Source: Oscillospiraceae bacterium
GTDB lineage: Bacteria; Bacillota; Clostridia; Oscillospirales; CAG-272
Assembly (NCBI GenBank): GCA_003343845.1
Contig: QAKK01000023.1
Span: 25,306 to 89,305, forward strand
DNA length: 64,000 nucleotides
Direction of reading: 5' to 3'
Both the position numbers and the translations under genes were made by a program. Below are positions 15,720-24,713 of this stretch, piece by piece (positions within the stretch are counted from its first letter, which is position 1; every line of letters begins with the position of its first letter). The notes beneath the pieces were generated by a model. It did no database searches and was not told the DNA's origin. It saw nothing but the letters and a program-made list of their open reading frames with translations.

Positions 15720-18107
15720 TTACTGTCTGATCGTGATGCCGAGCTCACGCTCCATGGCGTCGAGGATCTTCTTTGCAGCCTTATCCGCCTCGTCGACGGT
15801 CAGGGTATGATCCGCGCTGCGCAGCACGATGCGGAAGGTGACGCTCTTCCTGCCCTCGCCAACCTGCACGCCGCGATAGATGTCGAGCAGCTTCACGTCC
15901 TCCAGCAGCTTCACACCGCTCTTGTACATGACCTTCTCGATCGCGCCGACTTCCAGCCCCTCCGCGCAGACAAACGAGAAGTCGCGCGTGGTTGCCGGAA
16001 ACTTCGGCAGCGGCTTGTACTGCGGCTCTGCCCCGCGGTTGGCAAACAGGGCGGGCACGTCGATCTCGGCGACATAGACCGGCTGGGTCATGCTGTAGTT
16101 GGCAGCGACGACCGGGTGGATCTGCCCGAGAATGCCGAGGTAAACGCCCTCATGCGTATACAGCTCGGCGCATCTGCCGGGATGATAGGACGGGTTCTCG
16201 CTCTGGCGGACATAATCCGTGCGAATACGCGCATAGCGGGCAACCGTCTCACAGATCGACTTCAGCGTGAAGAAGTCGCCTCTGCCGTAGAAGCCGATGG
16301 TCAGCACCTTGCGCTCATCGGGCAGCGTATCCTCACCGGTGGGCGTATAGGTAGTCGCCAGCTCGTACAGCCCGACCTTCTCGTTCGAGAAGTTGGCGTT
16401 GCGCGCGAGCACCTCGAGAATCGAGGGGAGCGCCGTGGTGCGCATCACGCTGGTGTCCTCGCCGAGCGGGTTGCGGATGGTGACCGACTTCCGCTTTGCG
16501 CTGTCCTTCGGCAGTCCGATCTTATCGTAATACTTCGGGGAGATGAACGAGAAGGTGTTGATCTCATCGAGCCCCAGCCCGCAAAGCAGGCGGTGCAGTC
16601 CCGCCTCAAAGCTCTGCGACGGGCTTCTCTGCCCCTGCGTCATATTGCCGGAAATACCGGTGGATTCGATCTTGTTGTAGCCGTAGATGCGGACGACTTC
16701 CTCGGCAATATCGTTCATGCAGAGAACGTCCTCGCGGAAGGACGGCACATAGATCTTGTCGCCCTCAACCTTGAAGCAGAGACTTTCGAGTACGCCGCGC
16801 ATATAGTCGGCGGACACGTCGATGCCGAGGAACCGGTTGATGCGCTCGGGTTCGAGACGGACGACCGTCTGCTCCTTCTTGCCGGGGTACACATCGACCA
16901 CACCGGTGACAACTTCACCCGCGCCGAGCAGGTTGATCAGCTCGCAGGCGCGCTCCAGCGCGCCGTAGGTGTTCTCGCGATCCAGTCCCTTTTCAAATCT
17001 GCCGGACGCCTCGGTGCGCATACCCAGCTTGCGCGAGGTGATGCGGACGGACGGACCGTCGAAGCAGGCGGACTCGAAGACGACGACCTTGGTTGCGTCG
17101 GTGATCTCGGAGTTTGCACCGCCCATCACGCCGGCAAGGGCAACCGCCTTCTTGTCGTCCGAAATGACCAGCATCTTGTCGTCGAGCGTATGATCCTTGT
17201 CATCGAGCGACTTGAAGTCCTCATTTGCGCGGGCGCGGCGGACCGTGATGGCGCTGCCGTCGAGGCAGGCATAGTCAAAGGCGTGCATCGGCTGACCGTA
17301 CTCGAGCATGACATAGTTGGTGATATCGACGATGTTGTTGATCGGGCGCACGCCTGCCGCGCGCAGACGCATCCGCAGCCACAGCGGCGAAGGCTCGATC
17401 TTCACATTCTTGACCACACGCGCGGTATAGCGCGGGCAGAGGTCGGGCGCGTCGATCGTCACCTTCAGGTACTTGTTCACATCGTCGCCGCTCTCGCGCA
17501 CGACCGGCGTCGGAATGTGCGCGGGGCGCCCGAACGTGGCAGATGCCTCACGGGCAAGTCCGATGACCGACAGACAGTCCGGGCGGTTGGGTGTGATCTC
17601 AAACTCGACCACCGTGTCCGAAAGCAGCAGCGCCTCGCGGATGTCGGTGCCGATCTTGTCCGCAAAGGACTCGCCGAGGATGCAGATGCCGTCCTCGATC
17701 GCCTCGGGCATATCATGCGTGGTCAGCCCCAGCTCGCCGATCGAGCAGAGCATGCCGTTGGACTCCACGCCGCGCAGCTTGCCGGGCTTGATGTGCACGC
17801 CGCCGGGCAGCGTGGAATTCGCCTTTGCGACGGGGATAACCGCGCCCTCGAAAATATTCTGTGCGCCGGTCACGATCTGGACAGGCTCACCCTCTCCGAC
17901 ATCCACCGCACAGATCTGCAGGTGGTCGGAGTTCTCATGCTTTTTGATGGAAAGGATGCGTCCGACGACGACATTTTCAATGTCCGCGCCGAGGACGGTA
18001 TAGCCCTCGACCTTGGAGCCGGTGTCGGTCATGCGGTCGCAGAATTCCTTATCCGGAATATCGGTGACATCGACGAAGTCGGTCAGCCATTTTCTTGAAA
18101 GATCCAT
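15720..18107 (-). CDS. pheT: phenylalanyl-tRNA synthetase beta subunit
   Basis: A 795-residue beta chain of the alpha2-beta2 synthetase. Domains in order: an EMAP-like tRNA-binding domain (about 40-150, DHLQICAVDVGEG), the B3/B4 editing domain (about 210-380, with RPINNIVDITNYVMLEYG), B5 (about 400-480), the synthetase-like core (about 490-680), and the C-terminal anticodon-binding FDX-ACB domain (about 700-795, PKFPATTRDFSFVC). Length is standard. It starts 17 nt after pheS in a two-gene operon controlled by the T-box upstream. GGGGAGA precedes ATG 18107. Confidence 0.97.
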   Translation of the reverse strand: MDLSRKWLTDFVDVTDIPDKEFCDRMTDTGSKVEGYTVLGADIENVVVGRILSIKKHENSDHLQICAVDVGEGEPVQIVTGAQNIFEGAVIPVAKANSTLPGGVHIKPGKLRGVESNGMLCSIGELGLTTHDMPEAIEDGICILGESFADKIGTDIREALLLSDTVVEFEITPNRPDCLSVIGLAREASATFGRPAHIPTPVVRESGDDVNKYLKVTIDAPDLCPRYTARVVKNVKIEPSPLWLRMRLRAAGVRPINNIVDITNYVMLEYGQPMHAFDYACLDGSAITVRRARANEDFKSLDDKDHTLDDKMLVISDDKKAVALAGVMGGANSEITDATKVVVFESACFDGPSVRITSRKLGMRTEASGRFEKGLDRENTYGALERACELINLLGAGEVVTGVVDVYPGKKEQTVVRLEPERINRFLGIDVSADYMRGVLESLCFKVEGDKIYVPSFREDVLCMNDIAEEVVRIYGYNKIESTGISGNMTQGQRSPSQSFEAGLHRLLCGLGLDEINTFSFISPKYYDKIGLPKDSAKRKSVTIRNPLGEDTSVMRTTALPSILEVLARNANFSNEKVGLYELATTYTPTGEDTLPDERKVLTIGFYGRGDFFTLKSICETVARYARIRTDYVRQSENPSYHPGRCAELYTHEGVYLGILGQIHPVVAANYSMTQPVYVAEIDVPALFANRGAEPQYKPLPKFPATTRDFSFVCAEGLEVGAIEKVMYKSGVKLLEDVKLLDIYRGVQVGEGRKSVTFRIVLRSADHTLTVDEADKAAKKILDAMERELGITIRQ

Positions 18108-18124
18108 TGTATTTCTCCCCTTTC

Positions 18125-19141
18125 TCAGTTGAACTGCTTCAGGAAACGAACATCGTTTTCATAAAGCAGGCGCATATCGTCGATGTTGTACTTGCGCATG
18201 ACGATGCGCTCGATGCCGAGACCGAAAGCGAAGCCGCTGTACACATCGGGGTCAATGTCGCAGCCGCGCAGGACGTTGGGATGCACCATGCCCGCGCCGA
18301 GGATCTCGATCCAGCCCTCGCCCTTGCAGAGGCTGCATCCCTTGCCGCCGCAGACAAAGCAGGAGACGTCAACCTCGGCGGACGGCTCGGTGAACGGAAA
18401 ATGGTGAGGACGGAAGCGGATGCGCGTGTCCTCGCCGAACATCTTCTTGGCGAAGAGCTCCAGCGTGCCTTTCAGGTCGCCCATTGTGATGCCCTTGTCC
18501 ACAACGAGACCCTCGAGCTGGTGGAACAGCGGCGAATGCGTCGCGTCCACGGCGTCCGAACGGTATACACGGCCGGGCGAAATGATGCGGATCGGCGGCT
18601 TTTTCTTCTCCATCGTGCGCACCTGCACGGGGGAGGTCTGCGAGCGCAGCAGGATCTTGTCCGTGATGTAGAAGGTGTCCTGCGTATCGCGCGCCGGATG
18701 GTTCTCCGGGATGTTCAGCGCCTGGAAGTTGTAGTAATCGTACTCCACCTCGGGTCCCTCGACGATCTCAAAGCCGAGACCGATGAAGATGTCCTCAAGC
18801 TCGGTCTGAACGAGCGAGAGCGGGTGACGGCTGCCGACGGTCATCGGCTCTGTGGGCAGGGTGACGTCCACCGTCTCCGCCTCGAGCTTGGCTTCAAGCG
18901 CTGCTTCGTGTGCTGCTGCTTTTTTCTCCTCGATCAGCTGCTCGATGTAGGCGCGGACTTCGTTCGCCATCTGACCGACCTTCGGTCTTTCCTCGGCGGA
19001 AAGCTGCCCCATGCCGCGCAGCACGCTTGTCAGCTCACCCTTCTTGCCGAGGTACTGCACACGCAGCGCTTCCAGGTCAGCATTCTTCTCGCTGAGCCTT
19101 GCCGCCGCCTCGGCTTTGATCTTTTCCAGCATTTCTTTCAA
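18125..19141 (-). CDS. pheS: phenylalanyl-tRNA synthetase alpha subunit
   Basis: A 338-residue alpha chain with an N-terminal coiled-coil arm (about 1-85, VQYLGKKGELTSVLRGMG), class II motifs (ARDTQDTFY; RIISPGRVYRSDAVDATHSPLFHQLEG) and motif 3 near the end (GFAFGLGIERIVM). I chose the TTG start at 19141 because AAGGAGG lies 9 nt upstream and the resulting N-terminus MKEMLEKI aligns with B. subtilis PheS. The ATG at 19132 is 18 nt from the Shine-Dalgarno, less likely. It is preceded by a T-box leader responding to uncharged tRNA-Phe. Confidence 0.96.
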   Translation of the reverse strand: MKEMLEKIKAEAAARLSEKNADLEALRVQYLGKKGELTSVLRGMGQLSAEERPKVGQMANEVRAYIEQLIEEKKAAAHEAALEAKLEAETVDVTLPTEPMTVGSRHPLSLVQTELEDIFIGLGFEIVEGPEVEYDYYNFQALNIPENHPARDTQDTFYITDKILLRSQTSPVQVRTMEKKKPPIRIISPGRVYRSDAVDATHSPLFHQLEGLVVDKGITMGDLKGTLELFAKKMFGEDTRIRFRPHHFPFTEPSAEVDVSCFVCGGKGCSLCKGEGWIEILGAGMVHPNVLRGCDIDPDVYSGFAFGLGIERIVMRKYNIDDMRLLYENDVRFLKQFN

Positions 19142-19180
19142 ATCGAAACGCCTCCTTATATATATTTTTTCCTTTTTGCA

Positions 19181-19440
19181 AACAAAAACCGCCCCGAAAA
19201 ACGGCAAAACCGTTTTCCGGGACGGATAGTTTCGTATCCGCGGTACCACCCGCATTCCGACTGTAAAGCCGACACTTTACCGCTCTGTAACGGGAGCACC
19301 CGTGCGGGGCTACTTTGCGTTCACCTCGCAGGCTCCGAAGCGAAACGCGCTCTTTCCCGTGCAAAACCGCTTGCAGCCGCGGCGGTTCTCTCTGTGTGAC
19401 ACGACAGCGAAAAGAGGCAAACTTCATCTGCGCCGACATG
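19181..19440 (-). ncRNA. T-box riboswitch (leader of pheST)
   Basis: The minus strand carries the invariant T-box sequence GGGTGGTACCGCGG (19238-19251). It is followed by a terminator hairpin (arms 19189-19204 and 19210-19225) with a T-run at 19181-19188. Upstream lie Stem I-like sequences with an AGAGAG element. The leader begins near 19433 after the promoter at 19441-19469. Uncharged tRNA-Phe would pair with the specifier codon and stabilise the antiterminator. A UUC specifier is expected, but I could not place it unambiguously. Confidence 0.93.
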
Positions 19441-19469
19441 ATTGTAGCACAGAAAATGTCGGAATGCAA
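19441..19469 (-). promoter_or_regulatory. promoter of T-box-pheST
   Basis: Minus strand TTGCAT (19464-19469), 17-bp spacer and TACAAT (19441-19446). Confidence 0.75.
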
Positions 19470-19475
19470 GAGGTT

Positions 19476-19826
19476 TTACGCATTTTTTGCGCGACGGAGT
19501 TTCTTTGCGGTGAGGTCATAGCTTTTCCGGATCAGCGGCAGGATCGCATCGTCGGTCATGCTGCCGTCCAGCACCAGGCTGACCCAATGCCGCTTGTTCA
19601 TATGATACGCCGGCAGCACCGCCGTATACAGCTCGCGCAGGATGAAGCAGTCCTCCGGCGTCTGTTTGAGGTTCATCCAGACATGCCCCTCCCGCTCAAA
19701 GATCATGGCAAAGCACCTGTCGCCGAGCCGATGCCGCATGACCGTCCAGTTTGCATCGTCAAACGGATAGTCCTCGTAAGCATCGTCCAGCATGCAGGCG
19801 GCAATCGCGTCTTCCCGTGTGGTCAT
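19476..19826 (-). CDS. MmcQ/YjbR family protein
   Basis: A 116-residue protein of the MmcQ/YjbR family, small CyaY-like-fold proteins often annotated as DNA-binding. The family pattern is visible: YPFDD near residue 20, CFAMIFEREGHVWMNLK, LRELY, AYHMNKRHW and LDG. Length is typical. No clear Shine-Dalgarno precedes ATG 19826, and the start lies 17 nt after the epimerase stop, so translation may be coupled. Its role is unknown. Confidence 0.85.
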   Translation of the reverse strand: MTTREDAIAACMLDDAYEDYPFDDANWTVMRHRLGDRCFAMIFEREGHVWMNLKQTPEDCFILRELYTAVLPAYHMNKRHWVSLVLDGSMTDDAILPLIRKSYDLTAKKLRRAKNA

Positions 19827-19843
19827 ACGGCAAAAACCGGAAC

Positions 19844-20722
19844 TCAGCCGACGCGGAAGGTGATGGCGCGCGTAAAGGTCTCGCCGACTTCCGCTTTCTC
19901 AATGCCGAGTTTGGTCTCCCAGACGTGGTCGGTGTCCGTCGGGTCGCTCGTGCCGCACCACGGCTCGATGCAGAGAATCTGCATCTTTGCGCCGACGCCC
20001 CACAGGCACATGAACGGGAAGTCGCGGATGCCCATCTCGACAAATCTGCCCGACTTCTTCGAGAGCAGCGTGATGGTGTCCGCATGTACGTTGCCGTACA
20101 GCATCGGTCCGTTATCGAAGAAATGCTCGCCGACGTGAATGTCGTTTCCGTCCATCGGCAGCTTCGAGGTTTTGCCGGTGAGCAGGCGCGTGCCCTCCTC
20201 GGCATCAAGCAGATTGATTGACTGCGGGCGGTCAAAGCGCAGGACATAGTCCTCGCCGCTCTCGCCGAGCTCGATCGGGCAATAGAAGCCCGGGTGCGCG
20301 CCGAGCGAGAAATACATCGTCTTGTCGTCGCGGTTGACGACCTCAAAGCGCTCCTCCAGCACATCGTCCTTCAGCGTGAAGATCACGCGGAACAGGAACT
20401 CGTAGGGGAAGAAGAAGCGGGTGTCTTCGTTTGCCGCGAGCTCAAGCACGAGATGCGTCCTGTCGTATTCGGCGACTGCAAACTCCGCATCCTTGGCAAA
20501 GCCGTGCATCGTAGCCGGGTAAACTTTGCCGCCGATGATCGTGCGGTCATGCGCGATTCTGCCGGGGTTGGGGAACAGCAGGATAGAATGCGCGTTCCAG
20601 ATCTCTGCGCCGGGCTGCCAGATGTATTCCTTTTCGGTCTCCTTGGAATAAATGCTGAGCAGTTCCGCGCCCTTGGTGGCAACGCGCGCGGTCAGTCGAT
20701 CGTTTTCCAGTATGTACTTCAA
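19844..20722 (-). CDS. aldose 1-epimerase family protein (LacX-like)
   Basis: A 292-residue galactose-mutarotase-like beta-sandwich protein. Visible motifs are FPNPGRI near 50-57, MHGFAKD (catalytic histidine region), SLGAHPGFYCP (second histidine) and the late WCGTSDP. It would interconvert alpha and beta anomers of hexoses or related sugars. The start is TTG 20722, supported by GAAGG 8 nt upstream; no ATG is available. It lies 68 bp after the GH43 stop and shares its orientation, so it may process sugars released by that enzyme. Confidence 0.9.
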   Translation of the reverse strand: MKYILENDRLTARVATKGAELLSIYSKETEKEYIWQPGAEIWNAHSILLFPNPGRIAHDRTIIGGKVYPATMHGFAKDAEFAVAEYDRTHLVLELAANEDTRFFFPYEFLFRVIFTLKDDVLEERFEVVNRDDKTMYFSLGAHPGFYCPIELGESGEDYVLRFDRPQSINLLDAEEGTRLLTGKTSKLPMDGNDIHVGEHFFDNGPMLYGNVHADTITLLSKKSGRFVEMGIRDFPFMCLWGVGAKMQILCIEPWCGTSDPTDTDHVWETKLGIEKAEVGETFTRAITFRVG

Positions 20723-20790
20723 AATGCAAACCTTCTTTTTTTTAATATATTTTCAGTTGTGAACGGAAGACAAAAATGGGGATACGGGGG

Positions 20791-21741
20791 TTATACGGGG
20801 ATCTCGATGTCGTCCTCGGGCGATGCCGCCTTGCCAAACACGGGAACATCGCCGTCCCAGGTGAAGGGCTGTGCGCGCATGCCGCGGCCGACCCAGCCGC
20901 CTTTCGCATCGCGGCGGGCATGATAGATGATGAAATCGGTCTTGCCGTCCGCCGCTTTGACAAACGAGCAATGCCCCGGACCGTGTGCGCCCTCGCCCTC
21001 GGTGAAGACAGGCTCGGCACATTTTTCCCAGCACTTCGGATCCAGCGGATCGCCGCCGCGGAAGGTCAGTCTGCCGAGGCAGTAATGGCGGCACCAGCTG
21101 CCCGCTGCCGAGTAGATGATGTGCACCGTACCGTCCTTTTCGAGCACCTGCGGCCCCTCATTGACGGCAGGCAGGCACTTGCCGGACTTGGTGGGACCGC
21201 TGCCGCGCTTCTCCCAGTCGTACTCCGGCGTGCTGAGCAGCACGCGCGCGCCGCAAAGCTCGGTCGGAGACTTCATCGGCGCGATATAGATATTCTGGTG
21301 CGTGTTTTCACGGCTCTCCCAACCCGACCAGACAAAGTAGAGCCTGCCGCCGTAGGGCAGCACCGTGCCGTCGATCGCCCAGCAGCCGCTGCCGTCGTCG
21401 AGCATACCGACAAGCTCATACGCGCCGTCCGGGCGACCGTTTGTCGATTTCAGCACGTACATGTGATGGTTGACGTTGGCGCCGTCATCCGCCGCAACAT
21501 AGCAGTACCAGTTGCCGTCCAGGTAATGGATCTCGGGCGCCCACAACTCCTTGGAATAGGGCTTGCCCGCCGCGGGACGGAAAATGCACTTGCCGTCCTG
21601 CTTCAGGTGGTGAATATTGTCCGCCGAACTGACGGCAACACCGCCGTCGGCGCTGTAGACATAGTAATACCGATCCTCAAAGCGCACGACAAACGGGTCG
21701 GCGCCGTTTTCGGTGATCGGGTTCCTGAAAGTTTCGGTCAT
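20791..21741 (-). CDS. glycoside hydrolase family 43, cytoplasmic
   Basis: A 316-residue five-bladed beta-propeller glycosidase without a signal peptide. The three family-43 acids can be placed: general base Asp in ENGADPFVV (about residue 15), pKa-modulating Asp in WAIDGTV, and general acid Glu in VNEGPQV. KELWAPEIHY is also typical. ATG 21741 follows GAGGT; an ATG 27 nt upstream has no Shine-Dalgarno. Family 43 includes alpha-L-arabinofuranosidases and beta-xylosidases, so it probably trims imported arabino- or xylo-oligosaccharides. It is the first gene of a cluster with the epimerase and MmcQ genes. Confidence 0.92.
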   Translation of the reverse strand: MTETFRNPITENGADPFVVRFEDRYYYVYSADGGVAVSSADNIHHLKQDGKCIFRPAAGKPYSKELWAPEIHYLDGNWYCYVAADDGANVNHHMYVLKSTNGRPDGAYELVGMLDDGSGCWAIDGTVLPYGGRLYFVWSGWESRENTHQNIYIAPMKSPTELCGARVLLSTPEYDWEKRGSGPTKSGKCLPAVNEGPQVLEKDGTVHIIYSAAGSWCRHYCLGRLTFRGGDPLDPKCWEKCAEPVFTEGEGAHGPGHCSFVKAADGKTDFIIYHARRDAKGGWVGRGMRAQPFTWDGDVPVFGKAASPEDDIEIPV

Positions 21742-21872
21742 ATTTACCTCACGATAGATATAATTCATCCTCTGTTAGTTTAACACAGGACAGAGAATAT
21801 GGCAATACAAAAAAGCCGCTTTCTTTGTGTGATATGTTTGAAAGATTTCCAAAAATATTTTTGAAATATGTA

Positions 21873-21901
21873 TTGCTTTTTTGCAGCGGGTATGGTAAAA
21901 T
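21873..21901 (+). promoter_or_regulatory. promoter of secG
   Basis: TTGCTT (21873-21878), 17-bp spacer and TAAAAT (21896-21901), then CGGAGG before the secG ATG. Confidence 0.7.
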
Positions 21902-21945
21902 GTAATCCGCATTGTGAAAAAGCAACCTATCGGAGGAAATATAAA

Positions 21946-22326
21946 ATGACGACTCTTGAACTTGTACTCGGTATTATTCTTCTCATCGGCGCACTGTTCC
22001 TCGTTGTCGCCGTTCTGATGCAGCACGGCAAGTCGAAGAACCTGTCCGGCACGATTGCGGGCGGCGCAGAGACTTTCTTCGGCAAGACCAAGGGCAGAGC
22101 GATCGACAAGGTGCTCTCCAGAGTCACCTCGGTTGTCGCTGTTGTGTTTGTTGTGCTCGTTGTCGTGATCTACGCGATCGAGAGCCCCAACTACACGCCC
22201 AATACGAGCGTGAACACCGGTCTCGGCGGCGATGATTACCACGGCGTTGCCACGTCGGCAGCCACCACAGAAGCTACCGAACCTGCGGCAACAGAAGCAA
22301 CCGATTCCACCACCGCAGCCGAATAA
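21946..22326 (+). CDS. secG: preprotein translocase subunit SecG
   Basis: A 126-residue SecG with two membrane helices (about 5-23 and 60-82) joined by a loop containing VLMQHGKSKNLSGTIAGGAETFFGK-like family features (QxGKsxGlsGai... pattern). It is longer than the usual 75-80 residues because of a C-terminal tail of about 35 residues rich in Thr, Ala and Glu. SecG assists SecYEG protein export at the membrane. GGAGG precedes ATG 21946. A strong terminator separates it from rnr, the gene that commonly follows secG in Firmicutes. Confidence 0.93.
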   Translation: MTTLELVLGIILLIGALFLVVAVLMQHGKSKNLSGTIAGGAETFFGKTKGRAIDKVLSRVTSVVAVVFVVLVVVIYAIESPNYTPNTSVNTGLGGDDYHGVATSAATTEATEPAATEATDSTTAAE

Positions 22327-22343
22327 TTCAAGTATGTATGCCG

Positions 22344-22384
22344 AATCCGCTTTTGGTTGAAACTGATCAAAAGCGGATTTTTTT
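22344..22384 (+). terminator. terminator between secG and rnr
   Basis: A 12-bp stem (aatccgcttttg with its complement) and 12-nt loop, then a run of seven T. It lies 18 nt before the rnr start, so rnr expression depends on read-through or an unseen promoter. Confidence 0.85.
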
Positions 22385-22401
22385 GTGCGGAAAAGGAAAC
22401 C

Positions 22402-24504
22402 ATGAAAAGAAACAGAAGAAAGAAATCAAACGGCGGCGCACCCGAAAACGTGGCAAAAGCCCTGCGCCGCCGCAGCCGCGTGAAGCGGCAGACGGCGGAC
22501 GGACGCGGCAAAACTGCGCCGCACCGCACGGCGGAAACCGTCACGCTGGAGGGCGTTTTTGCCGCGACCGAGCGCGGGTTCGGCTTTGTCACCGTGACCG
22601 AGGAATCCCCGCTGACCGAGGATATCTTCATACCCGCGAGAAAGCGCGGCGGCGCGATGGCGGGCGACACCGTGACCGTCGCCGTGCGGAAGCGCGACCT
22701 GCGCCCGACGGCGGGCGGCGACTTCCGCATTGAGGGTGAGATCACCGGCATTCTCTCGCGCGGCTTTAACGAGCTGTGCGGCACACTCGTCGAAACAGAG
22801 GGCGCGGAGCGCCGCTTTGCGCCTTTCCGCGTCATCCCGGACAATCTGCGGCTTGCCGACGCGGTGGAGGTCGCAAGCGCCGCCGATGCTGCGCCCGGCG
22901 ACAAGGTGCTTGTGCGCATCACCGACTACGGCGACAGCCGCCGCCCGCCGCGCGGCGAGATTCTGCGCAGCCTCGGCGCTTCCCTGTCGCTCGGCGCCAA
23001 CTATGAATCCGTGCTGCTCGCCGCCGGCATCCGCACCGAATTCCCGGACGAGGTGCTGCGCGATGCCGAGCACGCCGCAGCGGAGCCGATCAGCCCCGCA
23101 GGCAGGCTGGATCTGCGTGATGCGGCGATCCTCACGATCGACGGCGCGGATGCAAAGGACCTCGACGATGCGATCTCACTGGAAAAGACCGCAGACGGCT
23201 GGCTGCTCGGCGTCCACATCGCCGATGTCTCGCACTATGTCCGTGAGGGTTCGCCCACCGACAAGGAGGCAATCGCGCGCGGCACGAGCGTCTATTTCAC
23301 CGACAAGGTTGTGCCGATGCTGCCCGAATGCCTCTCCAACGGCGTCTGCTCGCTGAATGCGGGTACGGACAAATACGCGCTCAGCGCGCGGATCACCCTG
23401 GACAAGCAGGGCAGGATCAAGGACTGCCGCGTGGAAAATTCGATCATCCGTTCCAAGGTGCGCGGCGTGTACAGCGAGGTCAACGACCTCTTTGAAAAGA
23501 AGAGCAAATCGAAGTTCTACGCAAAATACAAGCCTGTCTACAAAATGCTCTGCGACATGTACCCGCTCTATCAGCTGCTGGCAGCAAATTCGACCGCACG
23601 CGGCGTACTTGAGCTGGAAAGCGCCGAGGCGAAGATCATCCTCGATGACGCCGGCATGCCGGTGGACGTCGTCAAGCGTGAGCGTGGCGACGCGGAGAAA
23701 ATGATCGAGCAGTTCATGCTCACCGCCAATGAGGCAGTCGCGCGCTTCATGTGCGCAAAACGCGTGCCCTGTGTCTTCCGCGTGCACGAAGCCCCTTCCG
23801 AGGAAAAGCTGACGACCTACAAAAACTTCGTACACAACCTCGGGCTGTCCATCCTGCCGCTGAAGGCCGAAAAACTGACGACCGGCGCATTCGCGCCCGT
23901 CCTCGCCGAGGCGGAGGAAAAGGGATTCGGCAGTGTACTCTCGCGCATCACGCTGCGCACGCAGATGAAAGCGAAGTACAGCGCCGTGCGCGGCAACCAC
24001 TTCGGGCTCGGGCTGGAATACTACTGCCACTTCACTTCCCCCATCCGCCGCTATCCCGACCTGTCGGTGCATCGCATCCTGAAATACACGCTGGCAAACG
24101 GCGCACCCGCCGCCGCAAAGCATTATGCCGCGTTTGCCGCCGAGAGCGCCGAGCGCTCGAGCGAGAACGAACTGCGCGCCCTCTCCGCCGAACGGGACAT
24201 TGAAGATCTGTACAAGGTCATTTACATGCAGAAAGCCGTGGGCGAGACCTTTGATGCGGTCATCAGCTCGGTGACCTCGTTCGGACTGTTCTGCGAGCTG
24301 GAAAACACCTGCGAGGGGCTGATCCCGATCGAGCGGCTCGGCGAGGGCTACAGCTTTAGCGAAGACGCGCTCACGTTGTCGCGCGGCAAGCATGCCTACA
24401 AGCTCGGGCAGCCGCTCCGCGTCCGCGTGACCGAGGCAAACGTCCTGCGCCGCCGCGTCTATATGGAGCTTGCGGAAGAAGAAAGCGGAAAGAAAAAGAG
24501 ATAA
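22402..24504 (+). CDS. rnr: ribonuclease R
   Basis: A 700-residue 3'-5' exoribonuclease of the RNase II/R family, acting on structured RNA in mRNA and rRNA turnover. Order: a basic N-terminus, cold-shock-like OB domains (about 50-225), the RNB catalytic domain with metal-binding aspartates in DGADAKDLDDA (about 245-256), SPIRRYPDLSVHR late in RNB, then an S1 domain (about 615-690) and a Lys-rich tail. ATG 22402 follows AAGGA. smpB, which frequently follows rnr, is not present here. Confidence 0.96.
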   Translation: MKRNRRKKSNGGAPENVAKALRRRSRVKRQTADGRGKTAPHRTAETVTLEGVFAATERGFGFVTVTEESPLTEDIFIPARKRGGAMAGDTVTVAVRKRDLRPTAGGDFRIEGEITGILSRGFNELCGTLVETEGAERRFAPFRVIPDNLRLADAVEVASAADAAPGDKVLVRITDYGDSRRPPRGEILRSLGASLSLGANYESVLLAAGIRTEFPDEVLRDAEHAAAEPISPAGRLDLRDAAILTIDGADAKDLDDAISLEKTADGWLLGVHIADVSHYVREGSPTDKEAIARGTSVYFTDKVVPMLPECLSNGVCSLNAGTDKYALSARITLDKQGRIKDCRVENSIIRSKVRGVYSEVNDLFEKKSKSKFYAKYKPVYKMLCDMYPLYQLLAANSTARGVLELESAEAKIILDDAGMPVDVVKRERGDAEKMIEQFMLTANEAVARFMCAKRVPCVFRVHEAPSEEKLTTYKNFVHNLGLSILPLKAEKLTTGAFAPVLAEAEEKGFGSVLSRITLRTQMKAKYSAVRGNHFGLGLEYYCHFTSPIRRYPDLSVHRILKYTLANGAPAAAKHYAAFAAESAERSSENELRALSAERDIEDLYKVIYMQKAVGETFDAVISSVTSFGLFCELENTCEGLIPIERLGEGYSFSEDALTLSRGKHAYKLGQPLRVRVTEANVLRRRVYMELAEEESGKKKR

Positions 24505-24614
24505 GTATAGCGCAGACCGTCGGGGACGCAATAAATACCGTATGGCAGGCGCTTGCTCCCGCCGCATCTCCGCCTTCCCCCGTGGGGAAGGCTATACTAT
24601 ACCTCACGAAAAAC

Positions 24615-24638
24615 CGCCCTCATGCGAGGGCGTTTTTT
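24615..24638 (+). terminator. terminator after rnr
   Basis: A 7-bp GC stem cgccctc/gagggcg followed by TTTTTT. Just upstream (about 24570-24590) lies a short hairpin ccttcccc/ggggaagg that looks like an interspersed palindrome. Confidence 0.85.
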
Positions 24639-24644
24639 CTGCGG

Positions 24645-24673
24645 TTGACTTTGGCAGCGAAATATGATAGAAT
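24645..24673 (+). promoter_or_regulatory. promoter of DUF1934-holA operon
   Basis: TTGACT (24645-24650), 17-bp spacer and TAGAAT (24668-24673). The short leader contains a hairpin acggcgg/ccgccgt (24685-24703) ending 10 nt before the ATG. Confidence 0.8.
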
Positions 24674-24713
24674 ACACTCCGGAGACGGCGGCAAAACCGC
24701 CGTATAATTTTCA

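Noticed and set aside
15612..18098. Long open frame on the plus strand opposite pheT (also similar long antisense frames opposite most GC-rich genes, such as 954-2195 and 47193-49031)
   Set aside because: These mirror the codon structure of the real genes in GC-rich DNA, have no ribosome binding sites and resemble no family; the opposite strand carries the recognisable protein.
24550..24600. Palindrome ccttcccc/ggggaagg as an insertion element
   Set aside because: Only one short copy is visible here with no target duplication or transposase; it may be an interspersed palindrome but cannot be shown from one window.
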